From Aptenodytes patagonicus (Eukaryota > Chordata > Aves > Sphenisciformes > Spheniscidae): DNA of 64,000 bases. A program made the translations under genes and the position numbers. Where the stretch lies: NCBI RefSeq assembly GCF_965638725.1, contig NC_134949.1, forward strand, positions 132,414,969 through 132,478,968. Direction: 5' to 3'. The notes beneath the pieces are model-generated. The model made no database searches. It was not told the origin of the DNA and saw only the letters and a list, made by a program, of their open reading frames with translations. Positions 13,526 to 24,369 of this stretch are shown one piece after another. Position 1 is the stretch's first letter, and every line of letters begins with the position of its first letter.

Positions 13526-15462
13526 AGGCGCAGGAGCAGGCTGTCCCTGTACGCCGTAAGAAGAACGGGCGGGGAAGACGACCGGCCTGGCTGAACGGGG
13601 AGCTCTTGCTGGGACTCAGGAAAAAAAGGAGAGTTTACCGCTTGTGGAAGAAGGGGCAGGCGACTCAAGAAGAGTACAGGGATCTCGTTAGGTCATGCAG
13701 AGAGGAAACGAGAAAGGCAAAAGCCCAGCTAGAACGCAATCTGGCTGCTGTTGTTAGGGACAACAAAAATGTTTTTACAAATATATTAATGACAAAAAGA
13801 GAGCCAGGGAGAATCTCCATCCTTTATTGGATGCGGGGGGGAACATTGTCACCGAGGATGAGGAAAAGGCTGAGGTACTCAATGCTTTCTTTGCCTCAGT
13901 CTTTAACAGGCAGACCAGTTATCCTCAGGGTATTCAGCCCCCTGAGCTGGAAGACAGGGACAGCGAGGAGGATAAAACCCCCCATAATCCAAGAGGAAGC
14001 AGTTAACGACCTACTACGCCACCTGGATGCTCACAAGTCTATGGGGCCGGATGGGATCCACCCAAGAGTGCTGAAGGAGCTGGCGGAGGAGATCACCAAG
14101 CCACTCTCCATCATTTATCAGCAGTCCTGGTTAACGGGGGAGGTCCCAGGCGACTGGATGCTTGCCAATGTGACACCCATCTACAAGAACGGCCGGAAGG
14201 AAGATCCGTGGAACTACAGGCCTGTCAGCCTGACCACAGTGCCGGGGAAGATGATGGAGCGGTTCATCTTGAGGGTGCTCACAACGCATGTGCGGGACAA
14301 CCAGGGGATCAGGCCCAGCCAGCACAGGTTCACGAAAGGGAGGTCCTGCTTGACCAACCTGAGCTCCTTCTATGACCAGGTGACCCGCCTAGTGGATGAG
14401 GGAAAGGCTGTGGATGTGGTCTACCTGGACTTCAGTAAGGCCTTTGACACCGTCTCCCACAGCATTCTCCTAGAGAAGCTGGCGGCTCACGGCTTAGACA
14501 GGTGTAGTCTGTGCTGAGTAAAAAACTGGCTGGACGGTTGGGCCCAGAGAGTTGTGGTGAATGGAGTTCAATCCAGTTGGCGGCCGGTCACGAGCGGTGT
14601 TCCCCAGGGCTCGGTTTTGGGACCGGTCTTGTTCAATATCTTTATCAATGATCTGGATGAGGGGATCGAGTGCACCCTCAGTAAGTTTGCAGACGACACC
14701 AAGTTGGGCGGGAGTGTTGATCTGCTCGAGGGTAGGAAGGCTCTGCAGAGGTACCTGGTCAGGCTGGATCGATGGGCTGAGGCCAACTGTATGAGGTTCA
14801 ACAAGGACAAGTGCCGGGTCCTGCCCTTCGGCCACAACAACCCCATGCAGCGCTACAGGCTTGGGGAAGAGTGGCTGGAAAGCTGCCTGGCGGAAAAGGA
14901 CCTGGGGGTGCTGGTTGACAGCCAGCTGAACATGAGCCGGCAGTGTGCCCAGGCGGCCAAGAAGGCCAATGGCATCCTGGCCTGTATCAGAAATCGTGTG
15001 GCCAGCAGGAGTAGGGAAGTGATCGTGCCCCTGTACTCGGCACTGGTGAGGCCACACCTCGAATACTGTGTTCAGTTTTGGGCCCCTCACTACAAGAAGG
15101 ACGTTGAGGTGCTGGAGCGTGTCCAGAGAAGGGCAACGAGGCTGGTGAGGGGTCTGGAGAACAAGTCTTATGAGGAGCGGCTGAGGGAACTGGGGTTGTT
15201 TAGCCTGGAGAAAAGGAGGCTGAGGGGAGACCTCATCGCTCTCTACAACTCCCTGAAAGGAGGTTGTAGCGAGGTGGGTGTCGGTCTCTTTTCCCAAGTA
15301 ACTAGCGATAGGACGAGAGGAAATGGCCTCATGTTGCGCCAGGGGAGGGTTAGATTGGACATGAGGAAAAATTTCTTTACTGAAAGGTGGTTACACATTG
15401 GAAGAGGCTGCCCAGAGAAGTGGCTGAGTCCCCATCCCTGGAGGTATTTAAAAGACATGTAG
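13459..15462 (+). pseudogene. CR1 ORF2 C-terminal part: reverse transcriptase
   Basis: This part copies the LINE RNA at the nicked site. Readable blocks are RKKRRVYRLWKKGQAT, a linker, KSMGPDGIHPRVLKEL, WNYRPVSLT, VDVVYLDFSKAFDTV (first catalytic Asp), [16 protein letters not shown], and the active site [10 protein letters not shown]. Then come [19 protein letters not shown] and [16 protein letters not shown], the CR1-specific C-terminal signatures. Breaks: two compensating frameshifts near 13767 and 13980, the second in a C-run, put about 70 codons in another frame. TGA at 14515-14517 stands where the family has Trp. A frameshift near 15395 garbles the last residues before the stop at 15462. 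The 267-residue frame on the opposite strand is only its antisense shadow. Confidence 0.95.
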
Positions 15463-15554
15463 ATGAGGCGCTTAGGGACATAGTTTAGTGAGCATGGTGG
15501 TGTTGGGTTGACAGTTGGACTCGATGATCTTAGAGGTCTTTTCCAACCTTAATG

Positions 15555-15578
15555 ATTCTATGACTCTATGATTCTATA
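15555..15578 (+). repeat. CR1 3'-terminal 8-bp tandem repeat
   Basis: Three 8-bp units (ATTCTATG, ACTCTATG, ATTCTATA) follow the phrase GGTCTTTTCCAACCTTAATG. This is the characteristic end of avian CR1 elements, thought to be where reverse transcription is primed, and it fixes the right edge of the LINE. Confidence 0.95.
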
Positions 15579-16195
15579 CCTCTCCTGTTGAAAGTCTGAT
15601 TAATAAGAGTACCCACTATAATAAACTTTAAGATAATGAATAGACTGTCCTAGCTCCCAGCCCTGTCCCTATGTGATCAATCAGGTGTGAATGGCAAAAA
15701 AGTTACATGGAGTTGAAAATAAATGAACATATTGTAGCAGGTAATTAAAGAGGATGTTTTGATATTCTGCTAATCCTGTTTAGCCTCTCCTGTTTTACTT
15801 GCTTGTCAGCTACAGAATTACTGGACCTTATTTATACAAGACAAGGAAGCATTAATTGATGATGGGGTGTGTGTTCATCAGTTAGTATACAAACATGAAG
15901 AGTGCTGGGGCACAAGGCATAGCCATCAGGAATTTATAACAAAAGATGCTCTGCAACTGCCCTCGTCTGTGTGTTCTCAACTTGTGAGTTGAGAAGTTAT
16001 TATTTCAGGTGTCATGAAACACATTGAAATCTCATTATATGCATGGACCAATGTGGGGTTATAACTATTTGTGAAACAATAGAATTGCTCATATCTTGGA
16101 CTTTTTTTCAGCTATCCTTTTTAATCTGGGGCAACCCCAAATAAATTCTGAATTTTTTTAATTACTGTAAAAGGACCTTTTAAAATAGGCTCAGA
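15579..16195. other. Unannotated AT-rich DNA between repeats
   Basis: About 600 bp between the young CR1 and the old SINE. I see no open frame, RNA gene or repeat here. Confidence 0.6.
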
Positions 16196-16540
16196 CATGG
16201 GGGCAGTATAGCCTAGTGATCAGGACATTAAGACAGGGAGTTTGGAGACAGATCCTATCTCCAGTGAGGGGGTGTGCATCAGCTCAGGCTCAAGACATGC
16301 TAAACAGGTATGGCACTTTCATATCAAAGCTGGCTTGTGCTAAACCACCACAGAGGAGACAAGGTATTTATGCACCTGGTTGTACTGTCAGTCCTTTATT
16401 AAATCTAGCTCTTCATGTCACAATGTTTTTTTTTTTTTCCTTCTGTATAATAGGGATTGCACTTATTTCTTTTGAGAAGTATCTTGAATGCTCCTGGTGA
16501 AAGAAGCTGTGTAAAAGCTGAGTGAAGTAAAATCAGTTCT
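16196..16540 (+). mobile_element. Ancient tRNA-derived SINE relic
   Basis: The left part (GGGGGCAGTATAGCCTAGTG, then AGACAGATCC) resembles the A and B boxes of a tRNA-derived SINE head. After a gap and a T-run, the right part reads TTCTGTATAATAGGGAT and later CTCCTGGTGAAAGAAGCTG and TGTAAAAGCTGAGTGA. This follows the core and tail of the widespread amniote SINEs with a 'CTGTAAAATGGGGAT ... GATGAAAAGCGCT' pattern. I matched it from memory of those consensus sequences. It is heavily diverged and has no coding potential. Confidence 0.6.
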
Positions 16541-16699
16541 TTGCATTTCTGTTCTCAAAGAGAACGTGATAGAAACTATGGGAAACATTTTGGAGGATCT
16601 GTCTCATAGGATAAAAGCAGGAAAAGCTAACATCATAATAATGAGTTGTTGGAGTTCTAAAGGGTCTTGAACATTTAAAAATAGCACGCTACTAACAGT

Positions 16700-18147
16700 G
16701 GTTTCTCACCTTTCTCCTAAAATGGCCTGGGTACCAAAAGAAAAGGCAAAAAATACTACATTAAATTTTAGAAAAGGTTTCCATGGTGATCTGGAGACTA
16801 CTGATCAGACAAATTAATGGAATATATAATGTAGAAGACAGTCAGCAAGTACACAGATAAATATGGTATCACTCAGAAAAATCAATGTGAATTTTGTAGA
16901 GAGAAGTTTGGTCTTTCTTGTCCTTTAAAGAATCAATAATCAGTTGCTATTGTATACTTGTGTTTCAAAAAGCTTTCAACAGCCCATCAAAGAAATCCAA
17001 TCAATGTTTCTTTCTAAGACCCTCTCACGAGCAAATAAATACTCAAAAATAGGAAAGAAAGGGTTATAATAGTTTTGTCAATACAGGGAAATAATTCTTG
17101 GAGTCTCATAAAGATTCATACTAGGCCCTGTATTGTTACATACACACAAAAATTATTTGGAGGAAGACTGCAGAGTGAAATGGCAAAGTTTGTTGACAGT
17201 ACTGAGGGCACACAGGGCTGCAAAAGTTGTTAATACAACTGTCAATAAACTCTCGATACTGAGTTACTGGGTGTTAAAACTCAGTGGTATAGATGACTAA
17301 GTGTGGATAAAGTCAAAAAGGTTGATAGCCATATAAAAGGTAATTTTACATTTGCAGTGAGGTGTTCTAAACTATCCATTGTCTCTGAGGAAAGAGATTT
17401 CAGAGGTCTAGTAACTGGACTGGTGAAAATGTTAGTTCAGGAATGGTCAAAAGAGAAAATGGGATGTTTAGGAATTATTGGGAAAAAAATAGAGAACGAA
17501 GCTGAAAAGCATAATGGCACTTCATGCGCATGGATCTTGAGTACTGTTGGCAATTCTGTCTCCCTGCCTCTGCAAGGCCATAACAGAAAAAGTACAAAGA
17601 GCATCAATGGTGAAAAAATTACAGAACAACTCCCAGAGAAAGGATTAGAGAGACAAGGACACTTCAGCCCAGAGAAGAGACACTGTAGGGAGCTTTTGAC
17701 AGAACTATAAAATCATGAGTGAAACTGAGAAGGTAAAGAGGGAACTGATTGTTGTTTCTCATAATTCAGGGAACTCAGATGAAAAGTTGCAGACCAAACA
17801 AACTAATTAAGACACACAGATAAAGCTAAGGAGTTCATTGTCACACGAAGCTGTAGAGACCCACACTGATAGCTTCAAAATGAGATTAGAGAGATTTCTG
17901 GATTATAAAGTCATCATAAAAATATTAAAAACAGAGTCTAAACTCTAGCTTTGGATGTTCACAAGCCAGTGATTTTTGGACTGGTATGAGGAGGAAGATT
18001 GCTGTGTGTTTGCCTCGTTTCTTAGAGTCCCACCTAGAAACTGATTACTGGTCATTGCTGAGACATGCTGTTGGAGGGTGCTGCTGGAGCGTGCTGCAAA
18101 GTTGTATAAAGTTCTGAACCACTAAGACCATTCTTATGTTCTTAGTA
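16700..18147 (+). mobile_element. Ancient CR1/L3-like LINE relic, RT to 3' end
   Basis: This is a highly decayed plus-strand LINE. Around 16760-16830 it resembles the RT finger region of old CR1 elements (GGTTTCCATGGTGATCTGGA). Around 17060-17230 it resembles the palm region, including a decayed version of the FADDTK block. At 17380-17700 it translates as EERDFRGLVTG, then LGIIGKKIENEAEKHN, then a shifted HLEYC-like block, then HFSPEKRHCRELL, which corresponds to [11 protein letters not shown] in younger CR1. The 3' end CCATTCTTATGTTCTTA (about 18131-18147) is the terminal motif of these old elements. The 135-residue open frame at 17303-17710 is a fossil of this LINE, not a host gene. Confidence 0.78.
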
Positions 18148-21100
18148 TTACTATTAATTTTTCACTTGCAAGAAGCTGAAGTCAAGCTCTCTGTCCTTTT
18201 TTTCAGGTCAGCAATGCCACACTGTAGCTGTCTGATGTGAAAAGGTAAGTTCTGAGCCTTAAAAGAAGTGCAAGAATGTGCTGTTTGTCCCCAGTAATGA
18301 TATTAAATGCTCTTCATTTAAAGCTACAAGACAAATCTCACCAGAAAAGACCTGTAATTGCTCCCTCGTAAATTTGTTTTTAAAATCCACTATGGTATTA
18401 AATATGCCATAGTTTATTCCAGCGCAGATGGTACTTTCTAAACTGGAAATGAAGTCCTTCAAGTTATATTTGAACAAAGTGAGTACAAAAATGTATGCTC
18501 TCCCTTTCTCTTCCCCTCTTTCTGTTTCTAATGGATAATTCTAAACCAGCTGAAGTTTAAATTTGTTACATGAATAGACACTACAGAGAAAGAATCATAT
18601 AAAGTAAATTATGTAAATGACATGTTTATTCATTAGTAATGATTTTTGCACATCTGTAATAAGCATTGCCCTCAAATTTTAAGATATATTGACTAGGTCA
18701 CTAGGAACTTCTGCAAGTTATTTAGCATACTAGATAAGATTAAATAAGTTTTACTGTCTGAGTTGTGCGACATAATAATTGTGGAATTACATGACTGCAT
18801 TTTCCTCTCTTACATTTTTTTCTTTTAATTAGAAAAATAAAGTGCTAAAACACCCATTCAGTAAAACAGTAAAGCACATATTTAACTGTAATACAATTTA
18901 TTCATTGAGATGTGTGTTTGTTGTTACTATGGCCTTGCATGCTTTGCTGAAGCACAGCCTTAATGAATAAAGCAGAAATTCTAATGAGGTCAACCAAAAA
19001 TAGCAAAGGACATAATAAGCTGCATTTTGGTGCAGCTCTGCCTTCCCTTCCAACCCTATTGATTACAGCTGACCAGCTGACTCCACCTGTTCAGCATTCA
19101 CTGCCGGACTGGAGCAAAAATCAGGCTACAAGAATAAAGGGTTGCATTTAAAAAGTAATTTGCCTGCATTGTACATATATATTCTGATACCCTTGTTATA
19201 GCTCTTAATGTTATGTGGCTGTGATACAAACAAAATATGTCAGAAAAGAACCCTAACTTTTCTGCCTGATAACTTTTCCAGCCGATTCTCTGAGATAGTC
19301 CAGAAGGGGCAATGTGCTATATGGTGCTGCACTAGCTCCAAAGGATCTGGGTTGCAAAACGCAGGTAAACTGGCTCCCTTGGCACTGTGCCAGGGCTGGG
19401 AAAGGTATGGATAGTTTTAAGCCAGATCTACATATGGAGAAATATTGACTTTCTCCATACAGAATGTCTACCTTCTGGATTAATTTATGTTTAAACTGGC
19501 AAACTTATTACTGAAGTACTGTCATTTTGTTATAAATGTTGTTTGCATTGCTCTTATTTTGATAATGAAAAAAGATACCTTGCAGCAACAATTCTCATTC
19601 TGCCACAGAGGACAGGAAACAATAAGTCTGTTCTTAATTATTTCAACTATTGAGCAAAATGCTTCAGAATAGAGAAAAATGTGAGATTGATATGTTAAAA
19701 GCATTGCCAATGCACTTCATTCCTCAAAAATTAACATTATTTTCTTTTTGCTCTTTCATCATAATTCGATTAAAATGATTTTCTCTTATGAAGCTGAAAT
19801 AAAATCTCTATGCATGTTAGAACAATATTCCTAGACTTCAAATGGCAAACCATGAACATCAGTCAGACACAAACATGCAGTGCAAGTCACTTCACTCCCA
19901 GATAAGTTTCTCTCTTGTGTCCAGGCAGATGTGGACACTGAAAGCTGACTTGAGCTGAGGGCTCCATCCTGCTCTAGCTTTGCATCACAGCCTGTGCAAT
20001 GCCATTAACGCAAGTCACCCCTATCCAGGCAGGAGCTGCATCCAACTCAGTGTTGCAAGTTGTATGAATAAAGACTGTCCAGATGAATAACGGTATGGAA
20101 CACGTTTTTGATTAAAATAACATGTCAGTTACGTCAATTTTTGTTTCCACTATTCTAGACAGCTTTGATGCTTCCTTTTACAGGGGAAAAGGGAAGGGCA
20201 TTAGAAGGTATATTCATGGTGGTTTAACCTTGAATTGCAATCCTACAAAGATTTAGGAACCTCTTTAATTTTCTTATGTTGGGACAGGTCCTCTATTGCT
20301 GCAAATTTACATTGCTACATTGAAGTGATTTGCCAGCTCCACCTGTGAAATACCTGCCTTTCATTCCAATTCTTTTAGTTTCATGGACCTGGACACACAT
20401 ATATAATTATTTGAGAGAGCTGCATCTCTAAGTTTTGCACAGAAATGTTTCATCTCCTGATCTTCACTTTTGTCTTCTTATATTCTGTTGTATTTTCTTG
20501 TTCTTTTCCTGGGGGAACGATGTTTGCTAGTTTGTTTTAATTATTGTCAAAGATGATGATATTAATTGACGTTAGATGCATGCATTTAAAAACATTTGTT
20601 TCCAAAAATACATCAACCCGAATGTAAGAAATGTTAAGTTTTTTTTCTTTTGTTGATTGTTCCTCTGTCAGAAACTGAGGCTGAAGGCTTAAGCTCTCAT
20701 TATGAACAAAAATGATGTTCCAGACATCGATTCTGTAAATGGCCCCCTAGATCCCTGAGGTCTCCTTGTGCAGATACAGTCAATTTGTGAGTAATCTTGA
20801 CGTATTAACGTGAAGACTGTAGGCCCCTTTGTCCTTCTCTCTGGTGGGTCTGCACCTGCCTCCCTCCTCACCGAGGCGGCTTTGGGGAGGTGTGCGGGAT
20901 GCTGAGGCACCGGGTGCCAGCTGCAGAGGGGAAGGTGTCTGGTGCCTGCCCTGACACAGCAAAGCAAGTGGTCTGTGGGATGGCACTTGTCACTGCCATT
21001 CGCTTGCTTGCAGATAAGCTTATGGCCATTGGGGTAGAGAGAATATGGGTCCTAAAATGAGCTAAGCATGGAGCACAGAGAGAGAGAGAGAAAGAGAGAG

Positions 21101-23953
21101 TTGTATGTTTTTATTTGTATTCCTTGGAACGAGACATTCACTTTAACTTCAAAGCTGTATTGCTTTCAGGCCCACATGTATGATTTTCATTATGTTTTTA
21201 AAAATAAGTGAAAAATTCCTAGGGCTTGTTGGGGGGGGGGGAAACCAAACCAGGAAAAAAAAAAACCAACACATCAAGAGAACAATTTTATGACAGAAAA
21301 TATTGTTTTGTGTAAATGGAAATGCTTTGTCAGAGGAGATTTTAGGATCTTATGAGTTTCAGAACAATTATTTTTTACTTTCTTATTTGCAGCTTTCTCT
21401 TTTCATCCCAATAATGTCAAAATATTTCATTCTGGTATTGCTAAAATGTTTCTCTTGTCATATTATATTTTAATTTTTTTGTCACTATGAAATACATCTG
21501 AATGGTAGCTAAGAAAAACATTTTGGCAATGTCACTACAATGCTTCCATACCAACACATTTTAAACTTTCCATTGCATTAAGTAGTTATAGAGTTGCATT
21601 TTTTAGCACAGTTCGGGATAAAACCAATAAAATTTTAGAATTTCCCATCATATCTAATAAGTATTTTAAATTACAATACAAATAAATTAAAAAAAGTAAT
21701 ATTTGAGTGGATTTGTGGTGTAGTTCTTTCTTGCTTTGTCTCTTTTTCTCTTTTGTTTTGTCATTACTCTGGAGTGGATCCTATAAGGATTTGTTTTTTC
21801 ACATACTTATTTTAGGCACTTCCATTAATTTTATGGCAACTAATAAACATAAATTAAGTGTACATGTATGATGGTTATTACTAGTAAGTATGCATACTTT
21901 TTTTTTTTCCAGCATGGAACTATTTGAGAACACTGTTCTCAAATGGGTAAAGCAAATCAAATGACACAATTATTTAATACCAGTGCCGATTTCAGGGACA
22001 TTCAGTGCCAGAGGTAGTAGTGAGCAGAGATGTAGTAGGGAGATAATCACCTCATGAATACGGAGTTTACTGTAAACCCTGCTCAGCATGGTTTATACTC
22101 TTCTTCAGCCAATCTTCTCATTAGCACTCTACTCTTTTGATTAGTCCAGAAAATAGAGTTGGACTCTGTGTTTGTTAATGTCAACTCCATGCATAAACAC
22201 GTTTGCAGAGTGAGAACCTAGTTGCCAATTTCCTCACCAGAAATACATAAAACTGTTGTAATATAACAGCTGATAGCAAAAAGGATATTGGACGAAGAAT
22301 AAAACATTATAGAGCTGAAGGAATGGTACTAACTAGTTGAAATGAGAACTCTTTCAGTTGTTCTAAAAGTTGCATTGACTGCTGGATTTAATCTATCCCC
22401 CTCGGCCCAGCTGTACTTAAATGGTGTAACTGTTACCACTGGAAAGGGTGATGTCTTTCTATCAAGGATTTCATTTTCATCAACCCCATTCCTATGGTGA
22501 CTATTTGTTTTTGCAGCCATAATGATGAAAAACATGAGTTGTAGCTGACAGGCTGAACTACATAACACATAAAAGAGGAACAGGACCAACATAGAGCTAC
22601 ATGCCCACATTACCATCCTGCCATGCATTGGGAGGGAAGTAAAACTGCTGGATGCTGCCCAGGTGATACCTGCCTGCCATCATTCCTTAGTTACACATGC
22701 AGTGCCCATGCCTCCATTTTACTCATTTTAGTAACAACCAAAAAGAAAAACTTTTGTATGTTAAAGAATAATATTGCATTAGAAAATGGATGTCAGGGAC
22801 TGTTATTTCCTAACTCCTCTGCAAGGAACTAACCTGGGACAATGGTGGTCTAGTACCAATCTTTGCCATATAAAACAGCAAGAGGATATTCAGAGCCTTT
22901 TTAATTTCCAGCTCCATCACAACTTTGTAAGTTCCAACAATAAATGGCAAGAATGAAAAAAAATACCAGCATATCTCTCTCTCTATTGTGAGATCATCTT
23001 ACCCCTGAACATGCATGTCTTCTGTGTTTACCTCATTGTGGTGGGCCAATAAATAGGTGGAAATAAACTATTTTATTTTACTTTCTGTTTGCAAAGCAAA
23101 CTTATGTATACATGAGGGAAGATTGGTTACTCATTTCCAAGTTGCTCATTGCTCTTTCTCTGAATGTCTGCTTACACTCGCATGTGCATTATGCATCTGG
23201 CAGCAGACTCTGAGCCTTACGTGATTTTAGCTTGAAGCCTTCTGGTGCAACAGAGATACTTATTTGTGGTGCTAGCTCAAAAAAGATGATCATGTTGGAC
23301 AAGCTGCTCCCTATGCAGGCCATATCAACGCTGCTTTGTTAGATCTTTTGCAGTGTAAGCAGCAAACTCCAGGGTATGATGCACCCTGACTCCATCATCA
23401 GAGAAATGCTCTTACAACCCACAGCAGTCTTTCTTTCATGGCCCATTGAAAAATATGGGAGAAAATGGAGGTTTCCTGAAGTGGAAGAAGCCTCGCTCTG
23501 GGCATGCAAGACCTTTCTGACAGAGTAACAGCAGGAGATTGCAGAGCCCTGTGAAACACAGCCCTCAAGCTGTTTGGACCTGGCTGTCACTCTCCGTGGA
23601 GCTGGACGGTGTACTCTGCTTGACCGCAGGTGTGCCAACCACACGCTTGCGCAGTTGCTGGATGTAGGTGGTTTGCCTTTGCAACATCAGGACTGTATAT
23701 GTTTGGTTGGGGCATGACTGTAGTGCAAGGTTGGTCAGGATGGTGAGCCTCGCAAACGTAATGGCTTGGAGAGGGCAGGAGAAGGTCGGGTATAGGCCAA
23801 TACTGGTTATACATTTCTGATTCTCTGTCCATTGGTTTAGCCTGAGATGACTGTGTTAGATTGATTCTGCAACTTTGTCTGTAACTATACAACACCATGC
23901 ATGCAGCAGATTAATCCAAAACCCCTTTAATACGGTCCGCTATTTACATGTTG
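18148..23953. other. Gene-free AT-rich intergenic DNA
   Basis: No gene, RNA or well-preserved element was recognised. Open frames are short and featureless. About 18835-18905 resembles a common old amniote repeat phrase (AGTAAAACAGTAAAGCACAT), too short to assign. The interval 20820-20960 is locally GC-richer, without any motif I can name. A G-run lies near 21230. Confidence 0.65.
21075..21100 (+). repeat. GA dinucleotide microsatellite
   Basis: Short run of AG units with one AAAG interruption. Confidence 0.85.
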
Positions 23954-24369
23954 TCAGGGTCCTGAGGGCACCCGCAGCCCTGACTGACCCTGCCCAACCC
24001 CCCAGGGCTCCCCCCACTTGCCCACGGCCCAGGACCCCATGTCAGCCCCCTGGGGCTGTCAGCCCCTGCCCCAGCAATGCTGCAGCAGGGCCGGCCTCCA
24101 GCTTCCTACAGCCCTGCCCTGCCCGGCCATGGGCGCTGCTGAGCCGGGCCCACCCGTCGGCCCACATCCCGGCCTCGGCCATGCACGACCCAGAGACGTG
24201 CCCAACGCCCAGGGCTGAGGCTGCCCCAGTGCCCCTGGCTGCCCTGCTCCTGGCTGGGGCGGTGGGACGGGCCCAGGCTGCCAGACCCTGCCCAGCCACC
24301 CCCATGGGGAACCCCCACGGTCCCGGCCCCAGGCCCCAAGGGAGCCGCCCCGCTCCTGCTGCACCCTGA
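23954..24369. other. Sharply bounded 416-bp GC-rich block with short inverted ends
   Basis: This block is very C-rich on the plus strand and abruptly GC-rich against AT-rich flanks. It starts TCAGGGT and ends ACCCTGA, giving a 7-bp perfect terminal inverted repeat. Proline/alanine-rich open frames cross it on both strands (for example 23875-24369 plus), but codons are dictated by composition and no domain is visible. CpG is present but not as dense as in the promoter island at 32 kb. I do not see a clean target-site duplication. It may be an inserted mobile element, an expanded C-rich minisatellite-like sequence or a small isolated GC island. I do not recognise it. Confidence 0.5.

Larger units (their letters stand above)
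11080..15578 (+). mobile_element. CR1 LINE retrotransposon, near full length in coding part, broken
   Basis: A non-LTR retrotransposon of the avian CR1 type lies on the plus strand. In order it has ORF1 with an SGNH-hydrolase domain (from about 11135), ORF2 with an APE-type endonuclease (from about 12683), a reverse transcriptase with a FADD active site, the CR1 C-terminal domain, and a short 3' UTR. The 3' UTR ends in an imperfect 8-bp repeat with core ATTCTATG at 15555-15578, the diagnostic CR1 tail. The GC-rich coding sequence stands out from the AT-rich flanks. The left edge is uncertain (about 11030-11110) and the element is probably 5'-truncated. A solo LTR interrupts it at 11901-12446. 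Several stops and frameshifts show it is dead, but the sequence is still easily read, so it is only moderately old. Confidence 0.95.

Noticed and set aside
14494..15297. 267-residue open frame on the minus strand
   Set aside because: Exact antisense of the CR1 reverse transcriptase; a known by-product of its GC-rich codons.
17303..17710. 135-residue plus-strand open frame as a host gene
   Set aside because: Its residues align with the C-terminal region of an old CR1/L3 reverse transcriptase, and the surrounding sequence ends in the LINE's terminal motif.
23875..24369. 164-residue Pro/Ala-rich open frame as a gene
   Set aside because: Composition-driven, no start context, domain or splice evidence; similar frames exist on the opposite strand.
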